In this document: in pieces, positions 1-7,683 of the stretch
Layout: the number at the start of each line of letters is the position of its first letter
How positions within the stretch are numbered: position 1 is the first letter of the stretch
NCBI GenBank assembly: GCA_034416335.1
Contig: DAOULV010000022.1
Location: forward strand, 124,001-188,000
Length of the DNA stretch: 64,000 nucleotides
Source of the DNA: MGML01 sp034416335
GTDB taxonomy: Bacteria > Chloroflexota > Dehalococcoidia > Dehalococcoidales > UBA2162
Reading direction: 5' to 3'
Translations under genes and position numbers: made by a program
The notes under the pieces: model-generated
What the model saw: only the letters and a program-made list of their open reading frames with translations
What the model was told of the DNA's origin: nothing
Database searches by the model: none

Positions 1-375
1 ACCTTGAACAGCATTGACCGTAAGGACTTTTATATCTGGAGCGGTAATGATAACGATACATTCCATATTATGAATCTCGGGGGTTACGGACTTATCGGGG
101 TGACCTCGCACCTTCTGGGCAAACAGACAAAGAAAATGATGGACCTGATTTTAGAAAACAATGTCAGGGATGCTGCTGTTATTCATCGCCATATGGTACC
201 TCTTATCAGTGCGTTGATGACCACGGTGTCCAATCCGTCTCCGATTAAATATGCGCTGGGACTGGCAGGTTTCGATGTCGGTAAGCCGCGCCTGCCCCTC
301 GTCGAACCCGATGAGAAATCGAAGACAATCATTAAGGATCTACTTAAAAACTATGAGATCGACCTGCCGGTGTAA
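1..375 (+). CDS. dapA: 4-hydroxy-tetrahydrodipicolinate synthase, C-terminal part (5' end outside window)
   Basis: The reading frame is open from the first base, so only the last ~124 residues of a ~290-residue enzyme are present. The fragment matches the C-terminal half of the DapA/N-acetylneuraminate lyase TIM-barrel family: a WSGNDNDTF segment (the family's SGDD-like loop), GGYGLIGVTSH, then the helical tail with PIKYALGLAGF and RLPLVEP. The Schiff-base lysine lies in the missing part. The usual reaction is condensation of pyruvate with aspartate semialdehyde in lysine/diaminopimelate synthesis; other lyases of the same family cannot be excluded from the C-terminus alone. Confidence 0.8.
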   Translation, partial: TLNSIDRKDFYIWSGNDNDTFHIMNLGGYGLIGVTSHLLGKQTKKMMDLILENNVRDAAVIHRHMVPLISALMTTVSNPSPIKYALGLAGFDVGKPRLPLVEPDEKSKTIIKDLLKNYEIDLPV

Positions 376-402
376 TACGTGGATTAAGGTAAAGGGTTAG
401 AG

Positions 403-876
403 TTGCAGGTCATTCGTTGTACCAAAGAAGACTACGACCAGATAATCACCGATATGGCTGAGTTCTGGAATAGCGACCATATAGACGGCTTGAGAAGAGA
501 ACATAACCCGGTCTATTTTTACGAGTTCGGTAATACCGCTTTTGTTGTTAAAGAAGGTGAAAAGGTTATCGGCTATCTTTTCGGGCTGTTTTCGCAGACT
601 TCTCCCACTGCCTACGTTAAATTTATCGGTGTAAGGGCTTCACATCGAAAAAGAAGTGTCGGACGTACCCTGTACGAGTATTTTATCGCGCTGACAAAAG
701 AGCAGGGATGCAGCGAACTCAAGGCTATTACGTCGCAGAACAATAAAGTATCCATTGTTTTCCACCGCAGTCTGGGAATGGAGCTTCTCGGTGAACCGAA
801 TGAAGAAGGAATTCAGGTCGTGAAGGACTATGCGGGACCCGGCGCCGACAGGGTAGTGTTCAGGAAGGATATTTAG
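403..876 (+). CDS. GNAT-family N-acetyltransferase
   Basis: A 157-residue single-domain GNAT protein with the acetyl-CoA-binding motif A near residues 82-100 (GVRASHRKRSVGRTLYEYF), followed by a C-terminal strand/helix containing FHRSLGME. It starts with TTG, preceded by AAAGGG. The acceptor substrate cannot be told from sequence. It follows dapA by 27 bp in the same direction and could be co-transcribed with it. Confidence 0.8.
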   Translation: MQVIRCTKEDYDQIITDMAEFWNSDHIDGLRREHNPVYFYEFGNTAFVVKEGEKVIGYLFGLFSQTSPTAYVKFIGVRASHRKRSVGRTLYEYFIALTKEQGCSELKAITSQNNKVSIVFHRSLGMELLGEPNEEGIQVVKDYAGPGADRVVFRKDI

Positions 877-944
877 TCTGTTTACTTTTCTTGACGTGTT
901 CGGGCTGAGAGGTAATAATAAATTATCCTGCGGAGATTCGATAT

Positions 945-1265
945 ATGAAATCCGGAGAAGCGGAAGAATCTATAAATGAAGAACAGGCTGCAATATTTGC
1001 GGCTTTTTCCGACCCAACCCGACTTAAACTGGTTAAGATACTGGCCGGAGAGGAAACCCCCGGGGCTTTATGCGTAAATGCACTTGCCAACCTTCTCGGT
1101 GTCAGTCAGTCAGCAGTTTCCCAGCATATGCGTATTCTTAAAAATATCGGACTGGTTAGTGGAGAAAGGCAGGGCTACCGTATCCACTACATTATTAACA
1201 GCCAGGCTTTAAAACGCTGCCGGGATATGATGTCGATAGCACTGACGGAACCTGAACCTCATTAA
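945..1265 (+). CDS. ArsR/SmtB-family winged-helix repressor
   Basis: A 106-residue ArsR-type regulator. The helix-turn-helix is at about residues 40-66 (LLGVSQSAVSQHMRILK), preceded by FSDPTRLKLVKIL, the usual first helix. The As/Cd-sensing CxC motif of alpha-3 (ELCVC) is reduced to LCVN with a single Cys; a further Cys lies in LKRCRDMM near the C-terminus, so the ligand is uncertain. CGGAGA precedes the ATG. It probably represses the metal-handling genes that start 200 bp downstream, where two inverted repeats are candidate operators. Confidence 0.88.
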   Translation: MKSGEAEESINEEQAAIFAAFSDPTRLKLVKILAGEETPGALCVNALANLLGVSQSAVSQHMRILKNIGLVSGERQGYRIHYIINSQALKRCRDMMSIALTEPEPH

Positions 1266-1304
1266 TATTCCCTGGTTTCCGTTCTACTGCATCCTATATT
1301 CAAG

Positions 1305-1326
1305 TATTTAAGAGTATACTTAAATA
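1305..1326. promoter_or_regulatory. Inverted repeat, candidate ArsR-family operator 1
   Basis: Perfect 8-bp arms TATTTAAG / CTTAAATA are separated by AGTATA. The site lies just after the arsR stop. The half-site wording (AGTATAC/TATACTTAAATA) recurs in the inverted repeat over the next promoter, which suggests the same binding protein. No experimental support. Confidence 0.45.
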
Positions 1327-1395
1327 AATTACCGGTTATCAACATAAAGAGAAATATCTTGAACCGTAAGTGACTCATAATCCCTCTATTACCGA

Positions 1396-1453
1396 TTGAC
1401 AGAGTGAAATCTACCGAATAATATATTAGTATATACTTAAATACTAATATATT
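1396..1453 (+). promoter_or_regulatory. Sigma70-type promoter overlapped by a perfect inverted repeat (candidate operator 2)
   Basis: TTGACA (1396-1401) and TAATAT (1419-1424) are separated by 17 bp, a near-consensus housekeeping promoter. A 13-bp perfect inverted repeat, AATATATTAGTAT (1420-1432) and ATACTAATATATT (1441-1453), covers the -10 and start site, a position suited to repression by the ArsR-type protein encoded upstream. AAAGGAGG follows directly and is the ribosome-binding site of the next gene. Confidence 0.7.
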
Positions 1454-1466
1454 AAAGGAGGAAACA

Positions 1467-1685
1467 ATGCACTGTACAGCGAAATGCAGCTGTATGCATA
1501 GTTCACACCACGGTCATCACGGTCACACAGGCTATTCATCCTGCTGCTCCGGGCATCATCACATCAACCGGGTACCGGAAAAAGAAACTCAGATATCACG
1601 ACTGGAGGAATACCTGAATGAGCTGAAAGAAGACATTCAGAGGCTGGAGAAACACATAAAAGAAATTGAAGTCGAGAAAGAATAA
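1467..1685 (+). CDS. Small His/Cys-rich (putative metal-binding) coiled-coil protein
   Basis: A 72-residue protein with a strongly biased N-terminal 33 residues: six Cys and about eleven His (for example HHGHHGH and CCSGHHH), suited to binding soft or transition metals. The C-terminal half is a charged heptad-like helix (ISRLEEYLNELKEDI...) that probably forms a coiled coil. It begins 14 bp after the inverted repeat with a perfect AGGAGG ribosome site and is the first gene of the ArsR-controlled operon. I do not recognise a named family; a metal buffer or chaperone for the downstream permeases is an inference. Confidence 0.75.
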   Translation: MHCTAKCSCMHSSHHGHHGHTGYSSCCSGHHHINRVPEKETQISRLEEYLNELKEDIQRLEKHIKEIEVEKE

Positions 1686-1712
1686 TAACCAGGAAGAGTG
1701 AATAAGGGTAAT

Positions 1713-1985
1713 ATGAAATATAACGATATTAAGTGTGAAGCAGTAGAAGTTAAAACAGATTCAGGAGTCTGTCCGGGGATAGCCGGAACCGAAAAAGGCG
1801 AGGTATTTCTTATCGGTGCGCGAACTCCCGAATCGAAAGGAATATGCTGCCAGGCTTTCAGTGCTATAAGTCCGATGAAGTTAGCATTATCATTAACCGA
1901 TAAGATGGACTGGGAAACAAGAGATTATTTTGATATCGTATGTCCACACGGATTTGTTACTTTCAGGTTGTCACGTGTAGAATAA
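1713..1985 (+). CDS. Small Cys-containing protein resembling the TIGR04076 family
   Basis: About 90 residues. Features seen are CPGI near residue 20, a CC pair in GICCQAFSAISPMKLAL and a late CPHGFVTF. This layout (CPxG, then a C-x-AF-I-P segment, then a late Cys followed by F-x-L) resembles the uncharacterised TIGR04076 proteins. A GTG at 1698 is in frame but sits directly on AGGAAG; the ATG at 1713 has AAGGG at good spacing and is preferred. Second gene of the putative metal operon. Confidence 0.6.
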   Translation: MKYNDIKCEAVEVKTDSGVCPGIAGTEKGEVFLIGARTPESKGICCQAFSAISPMKLALSLTDKMDWETRDYFDIVCPHGFVTFRLSRVE

Positions 1986-2004
1986 CATACGGCATAACCA
2001 TCCG

Positions 2005-2490
2005 ATGTATTATCTAATCATTATTTCAGGGCTGGCACTGGCAATATCGTTCTTTTTCAGCCGTGAGAATACATTCCGCGCGGTGAAAATAGCAGTCCGG
2101 AGGTTTATTAATATACTGCCGGTATTCCTGATTATGCTTATCCTGGTATCGGTAGTCCTGTTTTTTGTTCCGGATGAAACGATAATCCGGTATCTGGGTA
2201 CCGATAATCCGTTTTCAAGCTTTGTTTTTGCAGCCTTAATCGGATCGGTCACTATTATGCCCGGTTTTATCGCGTTCCCGTTATGCGGCATATTGCTGGA
2301 TATGGGGGTACAGTATATGGTTTTATCAGCTTTTACCACGACGCTGATGATGGTGGGAGTTCTCACTTTCCCCGTAGAAAGAGCTTATCTTGGAGCGAAG
2401 GTCGCTGTAGTCAGAAATGTAATCAGTTTCTTTATAGCAATAATTGTGGCACTGGTGACCGGAATTATCTTCAGGGAGATATTGCAATGA
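2005..2490 (+). CDS. Permease half-protein A (ArsP/YraQ-like, DUF318)
   Basis: A 161-residue membrane protein with about four to five hydrophobic segments. The central GSVTIMPGFIAFPLCGILLDMG resembles the conserved permease motif of the ArsP_1/DUF318 (YraQ) family, where full-length proteins are about 300 residues and carry two such halves. It overlaps the next gene by ATGA, so the two halves are translationally coupled. Likely role, by family and context: export of a metal(loid) or its organic derivative. Confidence 0.65.
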   Translation: MYYLIIISGLALAISFFFSRENTFRAVKIAVRRFINILPVFLIMLILVSVVLFFVPDETIIRYLGTDNPFSSFVFAALIGSVTIMPGFIAFPLCGILLDMGVQYMVLSAFTTTLMMVGVLTFPVERAYLGAKVAVVRNVISFFIAIIVALVTGIIFREILQ

Positions 2491-3011
2491 AAAGGGGTAC
2501 CATAATCAGGATTGCCTTCATAGGCGCTTTTATCCTGTTCCTGGTGGTATCCTGGCTCGTCGAGTTTGAACCGGGGAAGGAAATCAGCGGTAATTTCACG
2601 GACTTCTTACTTGAAATGGCTGCTATCATACCCTGTGCTTTCCTTTTGATAGGGTTGTTCGAGGTCTGGGTAAAGAGAGAGAAGGTAGAAAGACACCTGG
2701 GAGAGGAATCCGGTATCAGAGGGTTTATCTGGGCGATACTGCTTGCCGGTACAACGGTCGGGGGTTTATATCTGGCGTTCCCGGTGGCATATTCGCTGCA
2801 CAGCAAAGGTGCAAAGCTAAGCGTCATATTTACTTATATCGGCGCTTCGGCTATTTTAAGGATTCCGATGACGGTTTTTGAAGCGTCTTTTCTGGGGATA
2901 AAATTCACGGCGGTGAGAATGCTGGTTTCTCTGCCGCTTGTGATAATAACCTCAATTTTTCTCGGTAGATACCTGTCGAGAAAAGATTACAGAATAAAAG
3001 AGGGAGAATAA
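2487..3011 (+). CDS. Permease half-protein B (ArsP/YraQ-like, DUF318)
   Basis: A 174-residue membrane protein starting at the ATG that overlaps the preceding stop codon. Three to five transmembrane segments are visible; the GTTVGGLYLAFPVAYSLHSKG segment parallels the PGF..FP loop of the partner. An in-frame upstream extension is possible but lies entirely inside the preceding gene. The pair together is the size of one ArsP/YraQ permease, suggesting a two-subunit version. Confidence 0.65.
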   Translation: MKRGTIIRIAFIGAFILFLVVSWLVEFEPGKEISGNFTDFLLEMAAIIPCAFLLIGLFEVWVKREKVERHLGEESGIRGFIWAILLAGTTVGGLYLAFPVAYSLHSKGAKLSVIFTYIGASAILRIPMTVFEASFLGIKFTAVRMLVSLPLVIITSIFLGRYLSRKDYRIKEGE

Positions 3012-3026
3012 ACGGACAACCCGGGA

Positions 3027-3488
3027 TTATTCCAGGTACATACGGAAGCCTTCGGCGGTGGCGTTGTAGCCGATAGCCCGGTAGAATTTATGGGCTTCTT
3101 CGGTCCGTCTCTTGTCACTCATCAGCTGGATTTTACAGCACCCTGTTTCAAGTGCTTTCGTCCTGGTATATTCCATTAGAAGTTTCCCGGCTCCCGTTCT
3201 GCGGTATCGGCGGTCGACGACCACGTTTTCAACGATTATCCAGGGTTTTCCGCCGTGAGAAAGGTTGGGAACTAACATCAGCATCGAAGTGCCGATAACC
3301 TTCCCGTTTTCCTCGGCGACTATTAACTCGCACCCGGGCAGGGCGCTTATTTCAGCTAATGCTTTTTTATGGGTATCGAGTACCGGTGTCTGCTTATTTT
3401 CGTTTTCTACCGGCGGAATTGAGAGCTGAAGGTAAAGCTTCAAAATAGCAGGCAGGTCACTCTCGGTTGCTGTTCTGATTACGGGCAT
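3027..3488 (-). CDS. GNAT-family N-acetyltransferase
   Basis: A 153-residue GNAT domain with the acetyl-CoA loop RRTGAGKLLMEYTR (the Q/RxxGxG/A signature) near residues 97-112, preceded by the strand IVENVVVDRRYR, and a C-terminal HKFYRAIGYN, typical of small-molecule or protein N-acetyltransferases. GGGAG precedes the ATG. It is convergent with the permease genes, 15 bp apart, so it is a separate unit. Substrate unknown. Confidence 0.82.
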   Translation of the reverse strand: MPVIRTATESDLPAILKLYLQLSIPPVENENKQTPVLDTHKKALAEISALPGCELIVAEENGKVIGTSMLMLVPNLSHGGKPWIIVENVVVDRRYRRTGAGKLLMEYTRTKALETGCCKIQLMSDKRRTEEAHKFYRAIGYNATAEGFRMYLE

Positions 3489-3585
3489 CGATACTCCCTG
3501 TTGGGTATTACGATGAAATTATTCACGGTGTTATGAAAGAAGTATAACATCAATGATTTCGAGTGGTAAAGGATAATCCGGTTGA

Positions 3586-3598
3586 CAGTTCCCGAACT
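3586..3598. repeat. 13-bp direct repeat, left copy, flanking hicAB
   Basis: CAGTTCCCGAACT, itself nearly palindromic (AGTTC-CC-GAACT). An identical copy lies at 4176-4188 on the other side of the hicAB pair. Confidence 0.6.
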
Positions 3599-3670
3599 CC
3601 TGTTTGAGAAGAAGAGACTTATCACGGTAATACAGCGGTTATTGATTCAATCGGTATGAGATTCACCGAA

Positions 3671-3904
3671 TTATCCCTTATTTATGGCTTTGAGAAATTC
3701 ATCTTCGCTGATTTTTAGTTGTTTCAAAATATCGGAAAGTAGATAAGGGCTTATTGTCTTCGATGGATGAATTGGAATAGGAGCCCTGCGACAATCTGTG
3801 TGATGGTATAGTGCGTGACTGCCTTTTTGTCTGACCTTCTCGAAACCAAGTGCAAGAAGTCCCTTGTCAACTTCTCTGGCTTTGAGAGGAGGTATCCTGG
3901 TCAT
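3671..3904 (-). CDS. hicA: HicA-family mRNA interferase toxin
   Basis: A 77-residue double-stranded-RNA-binding-fold toxin. It shows the HicA/YcfA layout: KAREVDKGLLALGFEKVRQKGSH..Y with the catalytic His in KGSH (about residue 29), and a basic PIPIHPSKTISPYLLSDILKQL. HicA cleaves mRNA without needing the ribosome. It overlaps the upstream antitoxin gene by 4 bp. Here the antitoxin gene comes first, an order found in many but not all hic loci. Confidence 0.88.
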   Translation of the reverse strand: MTRIPPLKAREVDKGLLALGFEKVRQKGSHALYHHTDCRRAPIPIHPSKTISPYLLSDILKQLKISEDEFLKAINKG

Positions 3905-4113
3905 ACCGCCAAAGTAACCCGATTCATGCCGACTTCATCGGGTATTTCTTCAGAGCGTTCTTTGCGATATTCCAGGCAGAGTTCAAGAACTTCTTTTATA
4001 TTTACCAGGCATTCTTCATACGATTCTCCCTGGGCATTGGCCTCAGGGATAAGAGGACAACTGGCAATATAAAAACCATCAGGGGCTTTTCGAATTACTA
4101 CTGTGTACTGCAT
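3901..4113 (-). CDS. hicB: HicB-family antitoxin (short form)
   Basis: A 70-residue protein with the partial RNase H-like HicB fold: YTVVIRKAPDGFYIASCPLIPEA, then GESYEECLVNIKEVLELCLE. There is no clear C-terminal DNA-binding domain, so this is a minimal HicB. The ATG at 4113 is chosen over an in-frame TTG at 4125 because GGGAG sits at ideal distance. TATAAT on the minus strand at 4139-4134 may be its -10 box. Confidence 0.85.
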   Translation of the reverse strand: MQYTVVIRKAPDGFYIASCPLIPEANAQGESYEECLVNIKEVLELCLEYRKERSEEIPDEVGMNRVTLAV

Positions 4114-4175
4114 AGCTACTCCCAACTCAAATAATTATAACATATTGCCTAAACTACCATGAGAACCGACATGGG

Positions 4176-4188
4176 CAGTTCCCGAACT
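4176..4188. repeat. 13-bp direct repeat, right copy, flanking hicAB
   Basis: Identical to 3586-3598. A related partial copy, AAACTGTTCCC, follows at about 4203-4213. Confidence 0.6.
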
Positions 4189-4216
4189 TTGATTTTACGG
4201 ACAAACTGTTCCCACA

Positions 4217-4981
4217 TTATGGTTTTGTAAATTCGTAAGCCCAGAACTGCGTAGCCCAATCAATCTTCCCATGGCAAAGCTCATCTGATCTTGCCAAAGC
4301 ATGTCCAAAATCGATAATAGAGGTTGATAATACTGGAGCATCTACGTTCGAAACAAAAATGCGGCCAAGTGTCCAAGCAAGTAAATAATGTAAACAGGTT
4401 ATTCGTGTAGCTTTGTTCGACTCATACGTGTTCATTCCCATTTCTGCAAGGAAGAGGTACTTACCATCAGAGCCCTTAGTAATACTATTTGTCACAATCG
4501 TTCTTTGCCAGCTATAAAGATCGACTGAATAATGAGTATAGGGTTGAATAGCACGACATAGAGAACCAAAAAAATCACTCCAACTCTCTTGCCACAAACC
4601 ATGACCATATCGAGACCAGACATCCTTTTCAAGATTTTTTCTGATATCACCTAATGTTTTTGATGAATCTAGCCATGCTCGTAGTAGCTTGTTCCGAGTA
4701 GAAACTTCAGGTAGCAATGCAACTTCAATCATTGTAATAGCCTCGATACATTGTCGTATTAAACTGATTGCTACCGCATGGTGACCCTTTTTATTTTCAT
4801 CTATACTAAGTTCCAAGCAATGAATATAATGAATACATGCGCAGTATCCAACAGCATTCATTTCTGGATTAGGCAATCTCTGGTCGTTAAGATACGTTAT
4901 AGTTTGTTCTGGAATTCTCCAGAGCAACGGACTTCCTAGTTTAAACCATTCAGGGAGTATAGGTGTATGTTCAACCATCAC
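4217..4981 (-). CDS. Uncharacterised predominantly helical protein
   Basis: 254 residues, no membrane segment or signal peptide. The central region ISLIRQCIEAITMIEVALL followed by NKLLRAWLDSS looks like the helical bundle of HEPN-like or DUF5677-like proteins common in defence islands, but the RNase motif RxxxxH is not evident, so I do not assign a function. Codon use is A/T-richer than the flanking core genes, consistent with acquisition. It has no close same-strand neighbour on either side. Confidence 0.6.
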   Translation of the reverse strand: MMVEHTPILPEWFKLGSPLLWRIPEQTITYLNDQRLPNPEMNAVGYCACIHYIHCLELSIDENKKGHHAVAISLIRQCIEAITMIEVALLPEVSTRNKLLRAWLDSSKTLGDIRKNLEKDVWSRYGHGLWQESWSDFFGSLCRAIQPYTHYSVDLYSWQRTIVTNSITKGSDGKYLFLAEMGMNTYESNKATRITCLHYLLAWTLGRIFVSNVDAPVLSTSIIDFGHALARSDELCHGKIDWATQFWAYEFTKP

Positions 4982-5349
4982 TCGATCATCAATATAATTA
5001 ACTGACTAATTATTTTATCCAGCGACCATTATACAACATCGTGCAACAGAATGTATTACATTTGAGAGAAGAAAAATGACCATACTGTATTTGAACTGAG
5101 TTTAGTCTCAAGTTGGAGTAAGTTTACAGGATAGAGGACAGAACCCGAACCGATATTGAAGCTGATTCCGTGAAGTTCGATTTATGGTGGGGGATACTGG
5201 ATTTGAACTACCCATGTGTGGATACCTATAGCCTATCCAGAACTCAAATATTGTTCGATAAACTATTTATACTGGATACCGACTGGAGTCTACCCCCTAT
5301 GAAAATGGTGAGTATACCATTAGTGTATAAGGGGAGAATTTTGAAAGAA
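4982..5349 (-). other. Gene-poor gap with a tRNA-3'-end-like remnant at about 5186-5215
   Basis: On the minus strand the sequence reads GGGTAGTTCAAATCC, a short spacer, then ATCCCCC-A-CCA. This has the order T-loop (TTCAAAT), acceptor strand, discriminator, CCA of a tRNA 3' end. The T-stem does not pair well, so it is a degenerate remnant or chance match. Nothing else was found in the gap. Confidence 0.35.
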
Positions 5350-6198
5350 TCATTTAAAACTAGAAACTCCGAAGCTAAAGAACTCAGGTTCAAAAAGAAG
5401 GATGATGCGCTCCACTTCGGAAAGCATAGCAACAATCGAATCATAAATAATCTGTCCATCCGCAGTATTACATCCTTTGAAAGCGAACTTAATAATGCCC
5501 CTAGAGTTCACTTGCACATTCGTACCACGACTGAAATAGTTGACGGGTACTCGATAGAGTATTGTGTCATTTTCTATTTCGGTATCATGGACTGTTTGAA
5601 CGGGAATTTGATAGGGCAATGGAATTTGGAGCAAAGCATTGGTAGTATCTGCCTTGATACTAAGGCTATTAATGTTTCCTTTGAGGAAAATAACTTGGAT
5701 GAGTCTATGTTTATCGGAAGTATTAATATCTCTGAGAAAAGACAACGCAGGATTCCCTGTCTTATACGGTTGCAAGAACTCAATGAGTGTCCGTTGGTTT
5801 TGGGGCAAACTGAATTCACCGGACCCCAATCGTCTAGCTCTTCTGGGTCCGATATTCCCTGGACTATCACTTTTAAAGATACTTTCACTATCACAGATGG
5901 GGAAATAAACAGCTTCGTCGAAACTGGGGTATTGGATGATCCAGAGTTGCCAGAGCAGATGGTCAAGTGCCGAACGCAGGTTATTGCAAATATCTCCGAT
6001 GATAAGAACGGTATCAACGGGAATTTCTTCCCGTTTCTTGAACCGGAGCACATGCTCTCTCTTATTGTCATTGATTTCAATAGTGTCGATAATTTGATAT
6101 GGGTCACGTTTAAAAAACCCCTCAACCAAGTCATTCAAAACTTGGAAATGATATCTTGCTCTGCTGAGTTTGAGAAACGCGCCATCCAAAGGGTGCAT
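5350..6198 (-). CDS. Uncharacterised protein of the LRSALDH type
   Basis: 282 residues. Around residue 70 it contains GDICNNLRSALDHLLWQL, a signature I recognise from a widespread group of uncharacterised soluble bacterial proteins; later it has RDINTSDKHRLI, another recurring segment of that group. The fold probably begins with a helical bundle and ends in a beta-rich part. A 417-residue plus-strand frame covers the same DNA but has no recognisable motifs, so the minus strand is taken as coding. No function can be assigned. Confidence 0.62.
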   Translation of the reverse strand: MHPLDGAFLKLSRARYHFQVLNDLVEGFFKRDPYQIIDTIEINDNKREHVLRFKKREEIPVDTVLIIGDICNNLRSALDHLLWQLWIIQYPSFDEAVYFPICDSESIFKSDSPGNIGPRRARRLGSGEFSLPQNQRTLIEFLQPYKTGNPALSFLRDINTSDKHRLIQVIFLKGNINSLSIKADTTNALLQIPLPYQIPVQTVHDTEIENDTILYRVPVNYFSRGTNVQVNSRGIIKFAFKGCNTADGQIIYDSIVAMLSEVERIILLFEPEFFSFGVSSFK

Positions 6199-6214
6199 AT
6201 GTTACAATATCCTT

Positions 6215-6343
6215 ATGGAGAAGAAAGTGGAAAAGAAACAAAAGACTCCGAAGGGGCACGAGATACCCGTGCCCACAAAGGAAGAATTCCTCGAAAATCT
6301 GAAAAAGGCGACAAAATCAACGCCTCACAGCTCGAAGAAGTAA
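6215..6343 (+). CDS. Small conserved-looking ORF (42 aa) convergent with the IS1595 transposase
   Basis: A lysine-rich 42-residue peptide with a core KTPKGHEIPVPTKEEFLENL that resembles short hypothetical proteins I have seen annotated in diverse bacteria. It runs towards the transposase gene and overlaps its 3' end by 27 bp. No Shine-Dalgarno precedes the ATG; TACAAT at 6203-6208 could give a leaderless transcript. It may be a passenger of the insertion element or a remnant of an interrupted locus. Confidence 0.5.
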   Translation: MEKKVEKKQKTPKGHEIPVPTKEEFLENLKKATKSTPHSSKK

Positions 6344-7270
6344 AGTCTCAAGCATCGCACGACCTTCATCACGGTGGTTGTAACGCCAAGAATACTCATT
6401 CAGGTAGCCTTGAAGATGTTTAGCAGAAACGGCGTGATATACACCACCGATACCTCTTTTAACCAGCGACCAGAAGCCCTCAATCGTATTGGTATGGACA
6501 TCCCCGCTTACATAGACCTTTTCCATATGGTTAATCTTTTTATGCTCGTACCCGTTATCACCAAGATACTTGTAACCACCCATATCATCTGTATAAACAG
6601 TAGCCGCTTGAATAACGTGTTTCCTGACTTTAGGCAGAAGTGTAGCACCATCCACGTTAGGGACTGTCAGAGCGATAACCTTGCCTTTCCGTTCCACAGC
6701 ACCCCAAACAGGGGCTTTACCAGCCGTACCACGTCCGCCAAGACGTTCCCGTTTTGCTTTGTGCATATTCTTAGCTTTGCCACCAATAAAGGTCTCGTCA
6801 AGTTCGACCCCACTTTCCTTGCCAAGCAATTCATCAGGCGGTGTCATAAGAGTCTGTCTAATCTCTTTAGCAATACGCCACGCTGTCTTATAGGTAACAC
6901 CAAGTTCCCGTTCAAGCTGTTTGGCAGAGATACCGCATCGAGTGCTGGTCATAAGATACATAGCGTAAAACCACAGGTGCAGAGAAGTAGAGGACTTGTG
7001 AAAGACAGTTCCTGCAGTGGGGTGAAGGTGATATCCGCATCCCTGACAAGTCCAGGATTGTCTCTGCTGTGTTGTCTCGTACCTCTTGAACTCTCGTTCC
7101 TGTTCACACTTTGGACAAAAGGCATGAGTACCATCCGGCGAGTAGCGGTTACGCCACAGCCATTCAAGGCACGTAGCATCATCAGGATAGTCCTTCATAA
7201 ACTCCATAAGGGAGTATCGGGACTCAGAAGTCTTAGCTCTAATCGGTTTGTTTCTTTTCACTGGTGGCAT
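6317..7270 (-). mobile_element. IS1595-family transposase
   Basis: 317 residues. The N-terminal zinc-ribbon part has CPKCEQE (about residue 52) and CQGCGYH (about 78), followed by FHKSSTSLHLWFYAMYLM, a helix-turn-helix (LERELGVTYKTAWR) and the ISXO2-like DDE domain: VELDETFIGGK (first Asp), VYTDDMGGY (second Asp) and HTNTIEGFWSLVKRGIGG (the terminal acidic/Lys signature). AAAGGAG precedes the ATG. The protein looks intact. I could not define terminal inverted repeats or a target duplication by eye. Confidence 0.9.
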
Positions 7271-7329
7271 TTTAGTTCTCCTTTGGAGGTTTTATATGGG
7301 TAAAATATTTACACTTAGTAAAAATGCTT

Positions 7330-7569
7330 TCATTGCTCTTGCTTCGTCCGACGTAAGAGAAATGATAAAAGAAGATGGCTCTGTAGTCGTAATAGATGGT
7401 GGGACACTATCTCCCAGCGACCACCATTGTACTCCTCGATCTTCAGAACTGCATTGCCAGTCGAAGAAGCAAGCCGGTCATTTAGTTCAGAAGCTAATTC
7501 GTCTGATGATAAATCTTCTATTCCGGGTTTCATATTGAGGCTTACTGTGTATATAGCGTATTCAAACAT
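7330..7569 (-). CDS. DUF4177-like small protein
   Basis: About 79 residues starting MFEYAIYT, with RWEIVSHHLL and a C-terminal LLLSFLLRRTK. This is the layout of DUF4177-type proteins (Y-x-V-Y..., GWE-V-S, ...hhLKR). AGGAG lies 6 nt before the ATG. It is read opposite to a short plus-strand frame. Function unknown; it stands alone between the transposase and purA. Confidence 0.6.
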   Translation of the reverse strand: MFEYAIYTVSLNMKPGIEDLSSDELASELNDRLASSTGNAVLKIEEYNGGRWEIVSHHLLRLQSHLLLSFLLRRTKQEQ

Positions 7570-7683
7570 AATCAACTCCTGCAATAATTTACCTCACTAT
7601 AACACAAATAACTTATACAGTCAAGGGATAGTTACCTATGAAAATCGGGGTCGGTAAGGTAAGCAGGCATAGATATGCAATGT

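Noticed and set aside
2283..2486. N-terminal extension of the second permease
   Set aside because: Lies wholly within the first permease gene in another frame; the ATGA overlap gives a natural start.
5170..6423. Plus-strand 417-residue open frame
   Set aside because: It lies opposite the 282-residue minus-strand gene with the recognisable LRSALDH motif, has no family-like features and no ribosome site; taken as antisense shadow.
6374..7303. Plus-strand 309-residue open frame
   Set aside because: Exact antisense of the IS1595 transposase, low-complexity appearance.
7296..7538. Plus-strand frame with a good GGAGG before its ATG
   Set aside because: Overlaps the DUF4177-like gene, which has better family resemblance; the GGAGG is probably chance. 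A truncated gene end cannot be fully excluded.
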